Of a stretch of 64,000 bases of DNA, positions 36,210 to 44,204 are shown piece after piece (the stretch's first letter is position 1; each line of letters starts with the position of its first letter). Made by a program: the position numbers and the translations under genes. The stretch lies in NCBI GenBank assembly GCA_964528055.1, contig CAZGQM010000016.1:1-64000 (forward strand), given 5' to 3'. This DNA comes from Geoanaerobacter sp964528055. GTDB taxonomy: Bacteria > Desulfobacterota > Desulfuromonadia > Geobacterales > DSM-12255. The notes under the pieces are model-generated. The model had not been told where the DNA came from and searched no databases. It saw only the letters and a list, made by a program, of their open reading frames with translations.

Positions 36210-36764
36210 TCATCCTGCTGCATCACCTGCTGCATTGCCGCCAGCGGGTTCGTTAGGTGGCTGCGGTTTCCTTGAAGCGATCCTGCTCAATGCAGTGGAT
36301 TTATCCGAACTCCCTTTGGAACTGCCGAAGTAGTACCCGAATATTGTGGTCAGCGCAGAAGAAAGCACACCAAGAATATACAGTACAAAATCTTTCACCA
36401 TTCCCCGGCGTTCCTTTGCATCTTCTGCAGCTTCTTTGGCATTCCCTGCCTGGAGTTTTCGCAGATCCCTCTCTTTGCGCAGCTCTTCCAGCATGCCGGG
36501 CACCATTTTGAGACTTTTTGATGAGCTGGCTTGGGCAAACCTTGCATCGGCATCTGCCAATACCTTTTCGGCACAGCGCAATTCAATCGATTCTTTCGAA
36601 GGCGTGCTGGCTAAATGGACAACATAGGCGAACATGATAAAGGTCAATAGAACTGTGCCGATAGCAATCACCGGCCCGGTATTCTTGGTGAGCACTGTTT
36701 CGTTAGGCGTTGACCCGCCGTTGTTGCCTGTCTCTACAGTTTTCAGATCGTTGTTTTCTGGCAT
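36210..36764 (-). CDS. Holin-like membrane protein
   Basis: A 184-residue protein with one helix near the N terminus (VIAIGTVLLTFIMFAYVVHLA), a charged coiled-coil stretch and a second helix ending in TTIFGYYFGSSKGSSDKS. The GSSxGSxxK tail after the last helix is a frequent feature of phage holin-like proteins, and the neighbour is an endolysin-like gene. The longest frame begins at a TTG at 36776; the ATG at 36764 was taken because GGAG stands at the right distance. The holin role is inferred from context and shape only. Confidence 0.55.
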   Translation of the reverse strand: MPENNDLKTVETGNNGGSTPNETVLTKNTGPVIAIGTVLLTFIMFAYVVHLASTPSKESIELRCAEKVLADADARFAQASSSKSLKMVPGMLEELRKERDLRKLQAGNAKEAAEDAKERRGMVKDFVLYILGVLSSALTTIFGYYFGSSKGSSDKSTALSRIASRKPQPPNEPAGGNAAGDAAG

Positions 36765-36786
36765 GGGTATCTCCAATCAAGATCGG

Positions 36787-38232
36787 TCAGGCCGAGATGG
36801 TTACACTGAAACTCATAGACGGATCGCCGGGCTTTCCTTTTACCGTGATACTTACCCCGGACCATTTGCCTCCTGGCAGCTTGAGTGCAGGTTTAGTGCT
36901 TTTCCCAATGTTGCGTTTAGTGCCGTTCGGATAGAGGTCTCCTGCATCACCTGAGTTGCCGGTCCCGAAGATGCCTGCAAGGTGGCGTTTCCCGTCTGCC
37001 TGCATGAGCTCTATGGCCAGATTGTTTTCATCATTGACGTTATCTATGGATTCATCAACCACATAGACCGCAATTCCTTCGTCAGGCAAAAACGCATCCT
37101 GGAACTGACGTCTGCGGTATTCGACCAGAATATACTGCGACTCCTTCATGTACTTCCTGTTCTGGATAACGACGCACCCTCCGCCTTCCGCTGCCGGTGT
37201 AAGCGTAATCCCAGCAGTTGATGTTGTTATTACCTGGGGTGTGATCCAGCTATGAAATATTCTAAGCATCCCGTTGGGCAGCGTCGGTGTAACTCCAGCA
37301 TTCCCCCATGAACCGGCAGCCATGAGGCAATACTCCCCAAGACCGCTCGAAGTGGTATTTTCATTCTCGCCGGTGTCGTAAAAGTCAGCCCAACGTCCGG
37401 CGAGATGCCCCCATTCATGGGCGCATACACCTACGTGACAATTCTCCGGCACGGTCAGATAGGTTGAAATCCTCAGATTGGTCCCTACGGTGGGGCTGCC
37501 CGGTACTGTCCACTTATGACTCCAGATGTCGGTCCTGCTGCCGGTTTCTTCCGCGCCACTGCCGGCGTGAACGATAAACAGGGCTGTGACCAGCTTTTCA
37601 CCAAACACATCGTACGGTTTGAAATCAACTCCGGCGGCAATCGCAGCCTGAACTGCATCATATGCCAGTCCCTGGGCATTGCGCGGGTAGCTGTTACTCA
37701 TACCAGAGTTATCGTTTGCATAATAGGAGAGCGGATTGGGCATTCGAAACCAGCCAAACACTTTTCCCTGTACGTCGATACCGGACTTTTTTGTGGCGTC
37801 AAAATTACTGATGCGACGATAGTAATCCCTCATGGAACCGGTTACGAAATCTGCACCCAAACCGAAAAGCATTCGTTCGTAATGAGCGACCGAGTTTTCA
37901 GTTGCGTGAGGTTGGTCGGGAAAATCAACCAGAAGTACGACTGTCTGTACGGTACCTTTGAGCTTGATCTTGGGCCTCGTTATCAGCTGTGGACCGCTAC
38001 TTGGCCCATGCTCAACATAACCATCATCCAACCCGACGAAATTCTCTCCACGCCGAGAGGAGACCCAGATATCGAAAAACTGCTGAAAAGTGGACCCTGA
38101 CGGCAGACGCCGCTCTGCAACCAGTTCGTTATAGCGCTGCAACAGGCGCTGCAGCATTCCGGGAGATGGTGGTATCTGATACAAAGCTTTCGGGCGTTGC
38201 GGCTTTAAAACGGGGACATAGTGAATTGTCAT
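36787..38232 (-). CDS. M6 family metalloprotease (immune inhibitor A-like)
   Basis: A 481-residue zinc protease of the M6 family. The core is VGVCAHEWGHLAGRWADFYD: HEWGH supplies two zinc ligands, and the Asp of ADFYD is the likely third. Typical M6 surroundings are VVLLVDFPDQ, MRDYYRRIS and LGEYCLMAAGSWGN. Most M6 proteases are secreted with a signal and propeptide; this one starts directly with MTIHYVPVLKP and has no signal peptide. The ATG at 38232 has GGAGGAG before it, and the longer frame has none. Confidence 0.9.
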   Translation of the reverse strand: MTIHYVPVLKPQRPKALYQIPPSPGMLQRLLQRYNELVAERRLPSGSTFQQFFDIWVSSRRGENFVGLDDGYVEHGPSSGPQLITRPKIKLKGTVQTVVLLVDFPDQPHATENSVAHYERMLFGLGADFVTGSMRDYYRRISNFDATKKSGIDVQGKVFGWFRMPNPLSYYANDNSGMSNSYPRNAQGLAYDAVQAAIAAGVDFKPYDVFGEKLVTALFIVHAGSGAEETGSRTDIWSHKWTVPGSPTVGTNLRISTYLTVPENCHVGVCAHEWGHLAGRWADFYDTGENENTTSSGLGEYCLMAAGSWGNAGVTPTLPNGMLRIFHSWITPQVITTSTAGITLTPAAEGGGCVVIQNRKYMKESQYILVEYRRRQFQDAFLPDEGIAVYVVDESIDNVNDENNLAIELMQADGKRHLAGIFGTGNSGDAGDLYPNGTKRNIGKSTKPALKLPGGKWSGVSITVKGKPGDPSMSFSVTISA

Positions 38233-38316
38233 GGCGATCTCCTCCTGTTCAATAATGCTAGTGAAATTGCAGTGCCAATCTCTTCTTGCCAATGCACGCT
38301 TTCAGCTGAAGCAGCT

Positions 38317-39141
38317 TCACTCCACCCGCTCAAGAAACTTGCTGTTTACCCACCCCTCGAGATCGTAGGGGATATCCTCCCCCGGTTGTACGTCAACCAG
38401 CCACCAGGGCCCCTGGGCAGTGAGAAACTGGACTCTGGCCCCGGCAGGTAGTGGGCTTCCTGGAATTGGTCGGTTCTCAGTTCCCGGCCCGCTACGAATA
38501 TTCAGTTTAGTGATCGATTTGTACAGAGTGGTGTTGTCTTCCATCCTCCCCATGAACAGGGAATGGAAGTTGGCCATCGGAAAGGCTGGCCCCGGATCAC
38601 ATTTGCGATGCGGCGCGACGTCATCATGCCCTACCACGTCAAGAAGGCCATACTCAGCCATAAGTAACCCTGCCACCTGCAACGTCGATTCGATCTGTTC
38701 AGGGCTATAGGCATGCCAACCGCACGGTTCCGTCTCGAACTTGTGGACTGCCTGAATAACGTCTGCATCATCATAGAATGCGCCGAACCATGATCGCCAG
38801 CGATCACCCTGTCGAGTAAGCCGCCCTGCATTGTCCAGTTCGATGCCAAGGGAGTAGTTGTTCATCCCCTGTAACCCCTCCCAGGAACTGGCGCCTGCAT
38901 GCCAGGCGATCCTGTCAAAGGGTACGAGTTGCGTTATGCTGCCGTCACGCCCGATCACCACGTGGGCCGACGCCTTTGCACTCTTGCTCGTCAGCCAGCC
39001 AACCGTCTCTTCAGCGCTCCTACCGGCGGTGAAATGCATTACCAGAAATTTGTGTTGTACGATCCCCCCTATGTTCGGGCTGGGGATATAGGGCAAATGC
39101 TCGTCGTCATCGTTACATAGTCGATGATTATTAATCTTCAT
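38317..39141 (-). CDS. N-acetylmuramoyl-L-alanine amidase with SH3 domain
   Basis: A 274-residue amidase_2/PGRP-fold enzyme. Zinc-site histidines appear in FLVMHFTAG and in VVGHDDVAPHRKCDPGPAF. The C-terminal bacterial SH3-type domain (LNIRSGPGTEN ... WWLVDV) should bind peptidoglycan. There is no signal peptide. Of several nearby ATG codons, 39141 has the best distance from GGAGG. It cleaves the stem peptide from the glycan strand, complementing the GH19 enzyme in the same gene run. Confidence 0.9.
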   Translation of the reverse strand: MKINNHRLCNDDDEHLPYIPSPNIGGIVQHKFLVMHFTAGRSAEETVGWLTSKSAKASAHVVIGRDGSITQLVPFDRIAWHAGASSWEGLQGMNNYSLGIELDNAGRLTRQGDRWRSWFGAFYDDADVIQAVHKFETEPCGWHAYSPEQIESTLQVAGLLMAEYGLLDVVGHDDVAPHRKCDPGPAFPMANFHSLFMGRMEDNTTLYKSITKLNIRSGPGTENRPIPGSPLPAGARVQFLTAQGPWWLVDVQPGEDIPYDLEGWVNSKFLERVE

Positions 39142-39221
39142 CATCTCCTCCATAAAAATATATTGGTTGAACAAATGACTTCTATCTGACAATTCTCACC
39201 TATAGTAGAGTCTGCACATTC

Positions 39222-41645
39222 CTATATGTTGATGTCGAATCCTATCGCCTGACGATGTCGTTCCCAGGTGTTATCAAGCAGCAGGAAATAGCCGAACAGC
39301 TGATACTTGTATTCAGCAGGGTCTACTGAGGTGTGAAACGGTTTCATCGGGACGGTTGAGTAGATGAGCTGGCCGAGGAAAAGCCCCTCTGCAATCTCGA
39401 CCAGTTCATCGAGGCACGTCCCTATGGGGGCCGGGCCGCCGATCATCGGGTAGCGGTACTGAAACTGGAAAACGCGTTTATGTTCTTCTCCGTTATTGTT
39501 CATCGGGAGAATCGAGACTTGGTCGGAAACACCGAGGAAGATGTACCCCTGCCTGACGAATGGAGAAGGGCCCGCATCAGCAAGCTGTTGTATCGATTTG
39601 ACAGGAGGGCGGTAATTCATGTCCAGCATCCGCATCATGTTGTCCGCGGCAAGGATGCGCGAATCCTGCAGGTTGTTTCCGAAGAGCCAGTGATTGCCGG
39701 CTTCCTGCTCCCAGAATGCCTTGTCACGCTCAGCCATCCCCTTGTCCCACGAACCGCTTTCAAGGTGCCGGGCATAGGGACCTTCCTTTGTCCAGAACCG
39801 GTCACGGTTTTTCTTCACCAGGTCGTAGTGGGGCCAGCTCGCCGGGCGGTTTCTAAGTTCCGCAACGCGGTCCGGATAGCGTTGAAAAAGATCGGAGCTT
39901 TCATCCAGGAGCATGCTCAGCTTGCGACCGCTTATACGTTCGAACGATTTCCCTGCCCACGGAAAGATGAACCTTCCGATGGCGGACCAGACTGCGTCGA
40001 GCATGTTCGGACCGCGAAGGTCGCTCTGCATGAGGCAGGCAAGCCCGCTGGGAAATATGCTCTGTATATCGATTTTTTCATCCATGGCTTGCCGCAGGGT
40101 ATCGCCGAATCCCATATGGAGGTTAAGGGTTGCGCCGTGATAGTAGTCGAAGCCACTGCATGGCTCTTCCTTGCCGTACCATGAGAGCTTTTCCGGGGCA
40201 TCGAAGCGTGTGTTGTACCCTTTCCCCTGGCCTTGGAACATCCCATTGCGAATCCGGGGGGCAATACCGCACCGAAACAGCCGGTTCAGTTTCTCGAAGT
40301 GGCGCAGATGGTCATCGAGGGCGCTCTGCGCAGCAATCTCCTTCTGAATTCGCTGAAGCATCTGGAGAATCGACTCCCCGGTCAGCAGGAGTTCGCGTAC
40401 GTCTCCATCACTAGCCTTTGTTGATGGTTCTAGGCAGAATGTAGTGAATTTCCTGCAGAGGGTGTCATTGTTCTGCCAGCCTGATATCCAGTCGCTGATA
40501 TTGGCAGCATCGCCGGCATCAGCGACTGCTTGGGCACTCTTCGCCGGGGGAGGCGCCGCCGAAAGATGGTCATACCCCAGTTCGACGAATCCGCTTTCGC
40601 CCGGTCCGGGACGCAGGTGGGGGAACGCATCCTCTGAATATGCCTTGGCTGCGAACACCGGATCAATCATCAGGAAGAAGCCGTTGTTCTGGTATCCGTA
40701 ATCGATATTCGGCGTACCGGGGCGGTATGGCTCGCCAACCTCCCACCCCTTTTCCAGCAGGCCGGGAATGGGTGACCATAATGTCCCCAGGCTGTAATGG
40801 CTTGAAGCCATCACCAGTTGACCAAGGTAGACCCCGTCCGCGATCTGGACTAGTTCATCCACCAGTCTGGTCATGGGATAGGCCGGCTCAAGCTGAGGCC
40901 AACGGTAGTTCAGCTGGTATACCGGCTTGCCTTTCATCTCCGGGACAACGGAATTTCCCGGCTGGGCAAGGAATATACCGCCTGTCATGCTGTAAGGAAT
41001 ATATGTCTCCTTTTCCAGGTTGTCTGGTAGGAGTTCCCCGAGGAATCCCGAAACCGAAGTGTCAGAAGGGCGGGGCTTGAGCTGCCAGACCCTGGTGAGA
41101 ACGGGGATACCCAGACTCTGGAGAAGCCCGGAATTCGGCGGCTCACGGAAGTAGTTCCTTCCTATTCTGGTAGTGGTGGGTGAGTAGCGTTCCAGTATCT
41201 GCAGGTTATTGTCGCACTTGGCAGCAACAATTCCTCGTGAAACAGGCTCAAAGGTCTTTCCCATCCAGAGACCGGTGTTGGCGAATGTTTCATTCCAGCA
41301 GGTTGCCATCAATTCCACGGCAGCAATGGCTGAACGGTCCCGTCCGAACATCCCGGCTGTCTGCCTGAAGTAGTCGCTGTCGCGTATGGCGACCGGTACT
41401 CCGATCATCGGCCCGTCGAGAACGGCATTCCTGCCGCAGATGAACAGGGTTTTAAGCTTTTCGAAGATGCCGTCCCACTGGTCGCGCAGGCGGTTGTTGG
41501 AGAGAATACGTTGGAAATTCCCAAGCATGCTGAAGACATTCTCTTTGAGGTCGTTGGCGATGATGGATTGCAGCTTTTCGGCAAGCCGTTCCTCTTCATC
41601 CCTGGATGCGCAGGGGAAGTTACGGGGGTCGAGATGGTCGTTCAT
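39222..41645 (-). CDS. Unrecognised 807-residue protein made of two repeated halves
   Basis: I do not recognise this protein. It shows internal duplication: FEKLKTLFICGRN in half one matches FEKLNRLFRCGIA in half two, WMGKTFEPVS matches WAGKSFERIS, and RLVDELVQIADGVYLGQLV matches LDELVEIAEGLFLGQLI. It is rich in Trp, Tyr, Phe and Pro, has no signal peptide or membrane segments, and no catalytic motif was found. A TGGAGG site stands before the ATG. It is translated close to the amidase and DUF6765 genes and is probably part of the same system. Confidence 0.8.
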   Translation of the reverse strand: MNDHLDPRNFPCASRDEEERLAEKLQSIIANDLKENVFSMLGNFQRILSNNRLRDQWDGIFEKLKTLFICGRNAVLDGPMIGVPVAIRDSDYFRQTAGMFGRDRSAIAAVELMATCWNETFANTGLWMGKTFEPVSRGIVAAKCDNNLQILERYSPTTTRIGRNYFREPPNSGLLQSLGIPVLTRVWQLKPRPSDTSVSGFLGELLPDNLEKETYIPYSMTGGIFLAQPGNSVVPEMKGKPVYQLNYRWPQLEPAYPMTRLVDELVQIADGVYLGQLVMASSHYSLGTLWSPIPGLLEKGWEVGEPYRPGTPNIDYGYQNNGFFLMIDPVFAAKAYSEDAFPHLRPGPGESGFVELGYDHLSAAPPPAKSAQAVADAGDAANISDWISGWQNNDTLCRKFTTFCLEPSTKASDGDVRELLLTGESILQMLQRIQKEIAAQSALDDHLRHFEKLNRLFRCGIAPRIRNGMFQGQGKGYNTRFDAPEKLSWYGKEEPCSGFDYYHGATLNLHMGFGDTLRQAMDEKIDIQSIFPSGLACLMQSDLRGPNMLDAVWSAIGRFIFPWAGKSFERISGRKLSMLLDESSDLFQRYPDRVAELRNRPASWPHYDLVKKNRDRFWTKEGPYARHLESGSWDKGMAERDKAFWEQEAGNHWLFGNNLQDSRILAADNMMRMLDMNYRPPVKSIQQLADAGPSPFVRQGYIFLGVSDQVSILPMNNNGEEHKRVFQFQYRYPMIGGPAPIGTCLDELVEIAEGLFLGQLIYSTVPMKPFHTSVDPAEYKYQLFGYFLLLDNTWERHRQAIGFDINI

Positions 41646-41675
41646 GGGTGCCTCCAGGTATGACGTTTAATGACA

Positions 41676-42734
41676 TTATGCCGCACAGATACCGTAATTC
41701 GGCAGTATGTCGTGGAGCACGGCAAAACGGTGAGCTTGTACCGCATCATGAAACTTCTTCCAGTTGCTGGTAAGAAATTTGTCCGAATAGTTGTATTCGG
41801 GGAGATCCAAAGCTGTTCCCAATGCTTCGGCCTTCCACGAATTCCGCCCTTTGTCGTTATAAGTCAGCTCCTCCTTTATCTCTAGATCGTTAACCTTGAA
41901 GGTCCCTTTACGGATCTCATCCAGCCAGCTTTTATGCCGTCGGTCTCCATCTTCATCGGTGAACTTAAGAAAGAGTTCGGTCAACATGGCCTTGTTGGCG
42001 GAATCTATGCCAGTGACAGCTGCATCGGGGTCACCGGCTATATACCGTTTCATGGCAATGCACATATTGTCCGCTGCATCAATAAAATCCGATGGATTAT
42101 TACGCTTCACCTCGACTCCATGTCCGTCTTTATAGCTCCAGTTGAGAAAAGGCATATCCGGCAGTACGTTTGCTCTGCCATGACCTAGAGGAGGTATCGT
42201 ATCGTCCAGAATATCGCTAAGGAATGATTTCAAATCCCCCAAAAAGCCGGTGTCCCCTTCACTGACAACTTCTTCCACATCATTCACTTTGTGCAGGACT
42301 CCGGCAAAACCTTGATGTGCCCAGGTGTCGGCGTAGACGTGCATTGCAACGCCAAGCCGGTGCAGAGCGTATGGCTTGCTTCTGTCCTCAAATACACTCC
42401 TGACCATATCTTTTGCGACGGGGCTGTTTGGCAGACATATCAACTTGTAAATGAATTTGTCGCCGGGATCGGCATCTTTCCCATTACCGGGCAGAAAATG
42501 GAACGGGAGCCAAACTTCCCGGTTATCTCCATTATCAAGATTCTTCAGGTCCAGCATCTGATGCGCCGAACTGGTGCGTTGATATTGCGCGCCGTTTTTG
42601 AATTTTACGGTGCCGCTACAGGTGGCGTCATCCACATACTGGGCGGCATAGGCGATGATATCCGCATCCTTCTGCGGGAATCCTGCCAGTCGCGCCGTTA
42701 CATAGGTTACTGCATGGTGAAAGTCGATCTGCAT
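41676..42734 (-). CDS. DUF6765-like, possible zinc phospholipase C-fold protein
   Basis: A 352-residue protein resembling DUF6765. It starts MQIDFHHAVTYVTARLAG and contains GVAMHVYADTWAHQGFAG, an H-x3-D-x3-H element like the zinc site of phospholipase C / S1-P1 nuclease-fold enzymes. Further His and Asp residues sit in the conserved N-terminal part (AQYVDD). A membrane-lipid or phosphodiester substrate is a guess from the fold. There is no signal peptide. A GAGGAGGG site precedes the ATG, and the gene begins 38 bases after the glycyl radical activase stop. Confidence 0.7.
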   Translation of the reverse strand: MQIDFHHAVTYVTARLAGFPQKDADIIAYAAQYVDDATCSGTVKFKNGAQYQRTSSAHQMLDLKNLDNGDNREVWLPFHFLPGNGKDADPGDKFIYKLICLPNSPVAKDMVRSVFEDRSKPYALHRLGVAMHVYADTWAHQGFAGVLHKVNDVEEVVSEGDTGFLGDLKSFLSDILDDTIPPLGHGRANVLPDMPFLNWSYKDGHGVEVKRNNPSDFIDAADNMCIAMKRYIAGDPDAAVTGIDSANKAMLTELFLKFTDEDGDRRHKSWLDEIRKGTFKVNDLEIKEELTYNDKGRNSWKAEALGTALDLPEYNYSDKFLTSNWKKFHDAVQAHRFAVLHDILPNYGICAA

Positions 42735-42772
42735 GGTATCCCTCCTCTAAGGTCGGTTTTGGTTGTTAAGCA

Positions 42773-43681
42773 TCAAGCCGCAGTGTCGAGTCGTTGCGTA
42801 AGGCGTTCGAGGAAGAGTTTCCGGAGATCATCTTCTTCGAGAGGGGACCCCGGGAGCTGTAGCTGCAATTCCACCCCCATTGCGCGCCGGGTTTCGATCC
42901 CTGCCAGGTTGTACGGAAGCAGGTCGCATCGGAGATATCCCAGCTCTGCAATGAATGAAGCGATTTTCAGCAGATTGTCGGGCACGGCGGTAATCCCCGG
43001 TATCAAAGGAACCCGCGGGTTTACTTTGCTTCTGGCCTCTCTGGTCAAGCGCCGGAAATTTGCCAGGATAGTTGCGTTGTCCTGTCCTGTATATTTTTTG
43101 TGGAGAGACCCATCGATAAACTTCAGGTCGAACAGTATCAGGTCAATGAAGGGGAGGAGTTTTCGGGAAAAACTGTCATAATCGAACATCCCGCAGGTCT
43201 GGATGGCGGTATGTATGTTTTCTGATTTAAGCTTCGCAAGAGCTGCACCAAGGTAATTCATCCAGAGGGTCGGCTCTCCTCCGGAAAAGGTAACACCTCC
43301 GCCGGAGGAATCGAAAAAATGCCTGTCCCGCCTAAGTATTTCCATCAGATCGTCCAGCGGATACTCTTTCCCAATCATCCTTATCGCTCTCGCAGGGCAG
43401 TTGTCCACGCAGTTGCCGCATGAGGTGCAACGATTGCGGTCGACCTGAAGAGCGGGATTGAATGCGATGGCTGCTTCAGGGCAGACAGCTGTACATAGGC
43501 CGCACCTGATACATCTGTCGGGGTGCACCCCGATCTCTCGTTCGACACCTATAGATTGAGGGTTTTGGCACCATAGACATGACAGTGGACACCCCTTCAT
43601 GAAGACGGTGGTCCGGATGCCTGGTCCGTCGTCAAGAGCAAAGCGATGCACGTCGAATATGAGAGGGGGTGACTCCTTCAT
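42773..43681 (-). CDS. Glycyl radical enzyme activating protein (radical SAM)
   Basis: A 302-residue radical SAM activase. The SAM cluster motif C-x3-C-x2-C is in GCPLSCLWCQNP. Two further cysteine clusters of the ferredoxin type follow (CIRCGLCTAVCPEA and CTSCGNCVDNCPARA), as in activases of dehydratase and decarboxylase glycyl radical enzymes. It installs the glycyl radical on the enzyme encoded two genes upstream. Its start overlaps the SCP2-like stop (TGATG). Confidence 0.93.
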   Translation of the reverse strand: MKESPPLIFDVHRFALDDGPGIRTTVFMKGCPLSCLWCQNPQSIGVEREIGVHPDRCIRCGLCTAVCPEAAIAFNPALQVDRNRCTSCGNCVDNCPARAIRMIGKEYPLDDLMEILRRDRHFFDSSGGGVTFSGGEPTLWMNYLGAALAKLKSENIHTAIQTCGMFDYDSFSRKLLPFIDLILFDLKFIDGSLHKKYTGQDNATILANFRRLTREARSKVNPRVPLIPGITAVPDNLLKIASFIAELGYLRCDLLPYNLAGIETRRAMGVELQLQLPGSPLEEDDLRKLFLERLTQRLDTAA

Positions 43682-44115
43682 CAGATCGCTCCTGCGGCCA
43701 TCAGCTGCAGTCGTTTGGCCATGAATGCGAATCTGTAGAGATAGTTCAGGTTGCCGTCGATTGAAACTTCCTGGCGCAGCATGGAGCCCAGAATATCCGG
43801 CTTCGGGGTGAGCAGATACCCCATGAGTGCCTTTCCGTCCTTGAAGAGAACGGTTATGTCCGGGTTCGGGATCTCATCTTCACGTACTTCCAACCGGCCG
43901 TCCTCGAACAGGGCAGCCACTGTTATGTTCCCATCTTTGCTCTTGAACTGGTAGCGCCCGTTAAATCCTTCGATGTTCTTTCTGAAATCCTTGTCAATCA
44001 TGAAAACTACCGACATAAGGCCGAGCAGCAGCTGCAGGAAGTCTTCTGCAAATTCCGAGGTGAGGCAGTCTGAGAAATTTTTCATCGCGGCTTGTATGAG
44101 AAGGTTATCCGGCAT
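43681..44115 (-). CDS. SCP2-like sterol/lipid-binding domain protein
   Basis: A 144-residue protein whose body (FNGRYQFKSKDGNITVAALF ... NPDITVLFKDGKALMGYLL) looks like the SCP2 lipid-transfer fold. An N-terminal helical part (LLQLLLGLMSVVFM) is hydrophobic. It lies between the glycyl radical enzyme and its activase, which is not a usual arrangement. It may present a hydrophobic substrate to the enzyme (inference). Confidence 0.75.
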   Translation of the reverse strand: MPDNLLIQAAMKNFSDCLTSEFAEDFLQLLLGLMSVVFMIDKDFRKNIEGFNGRYQFKSKDGNITVAALFEDGRLEVREDEIPNPDITVLFKDGKALMGYLLTPKPDILGSMLRQEVSIDGNLNYLYRFAFMAKRLQLMAAGAI

Positions 44116-44204
44116 GTTAGCTCCTTTGCATGTGTTGTTTCAGTCAATCCCTGCTGTTGGCGCGTTGCTTGCCGCGCACAGATACGGCGGAGTACGCCCA
44201 GCCC

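Noticed and set aside
32705..42734. Prophage explanation for the hydrolase cassette
   Set aside because: No capsid, tail, terminase, integrase or attachment repeat is visible in or beside it, and the M6 protease and DUF6765 genes are not usual phage genes. A remnant cannot be fully excluded.
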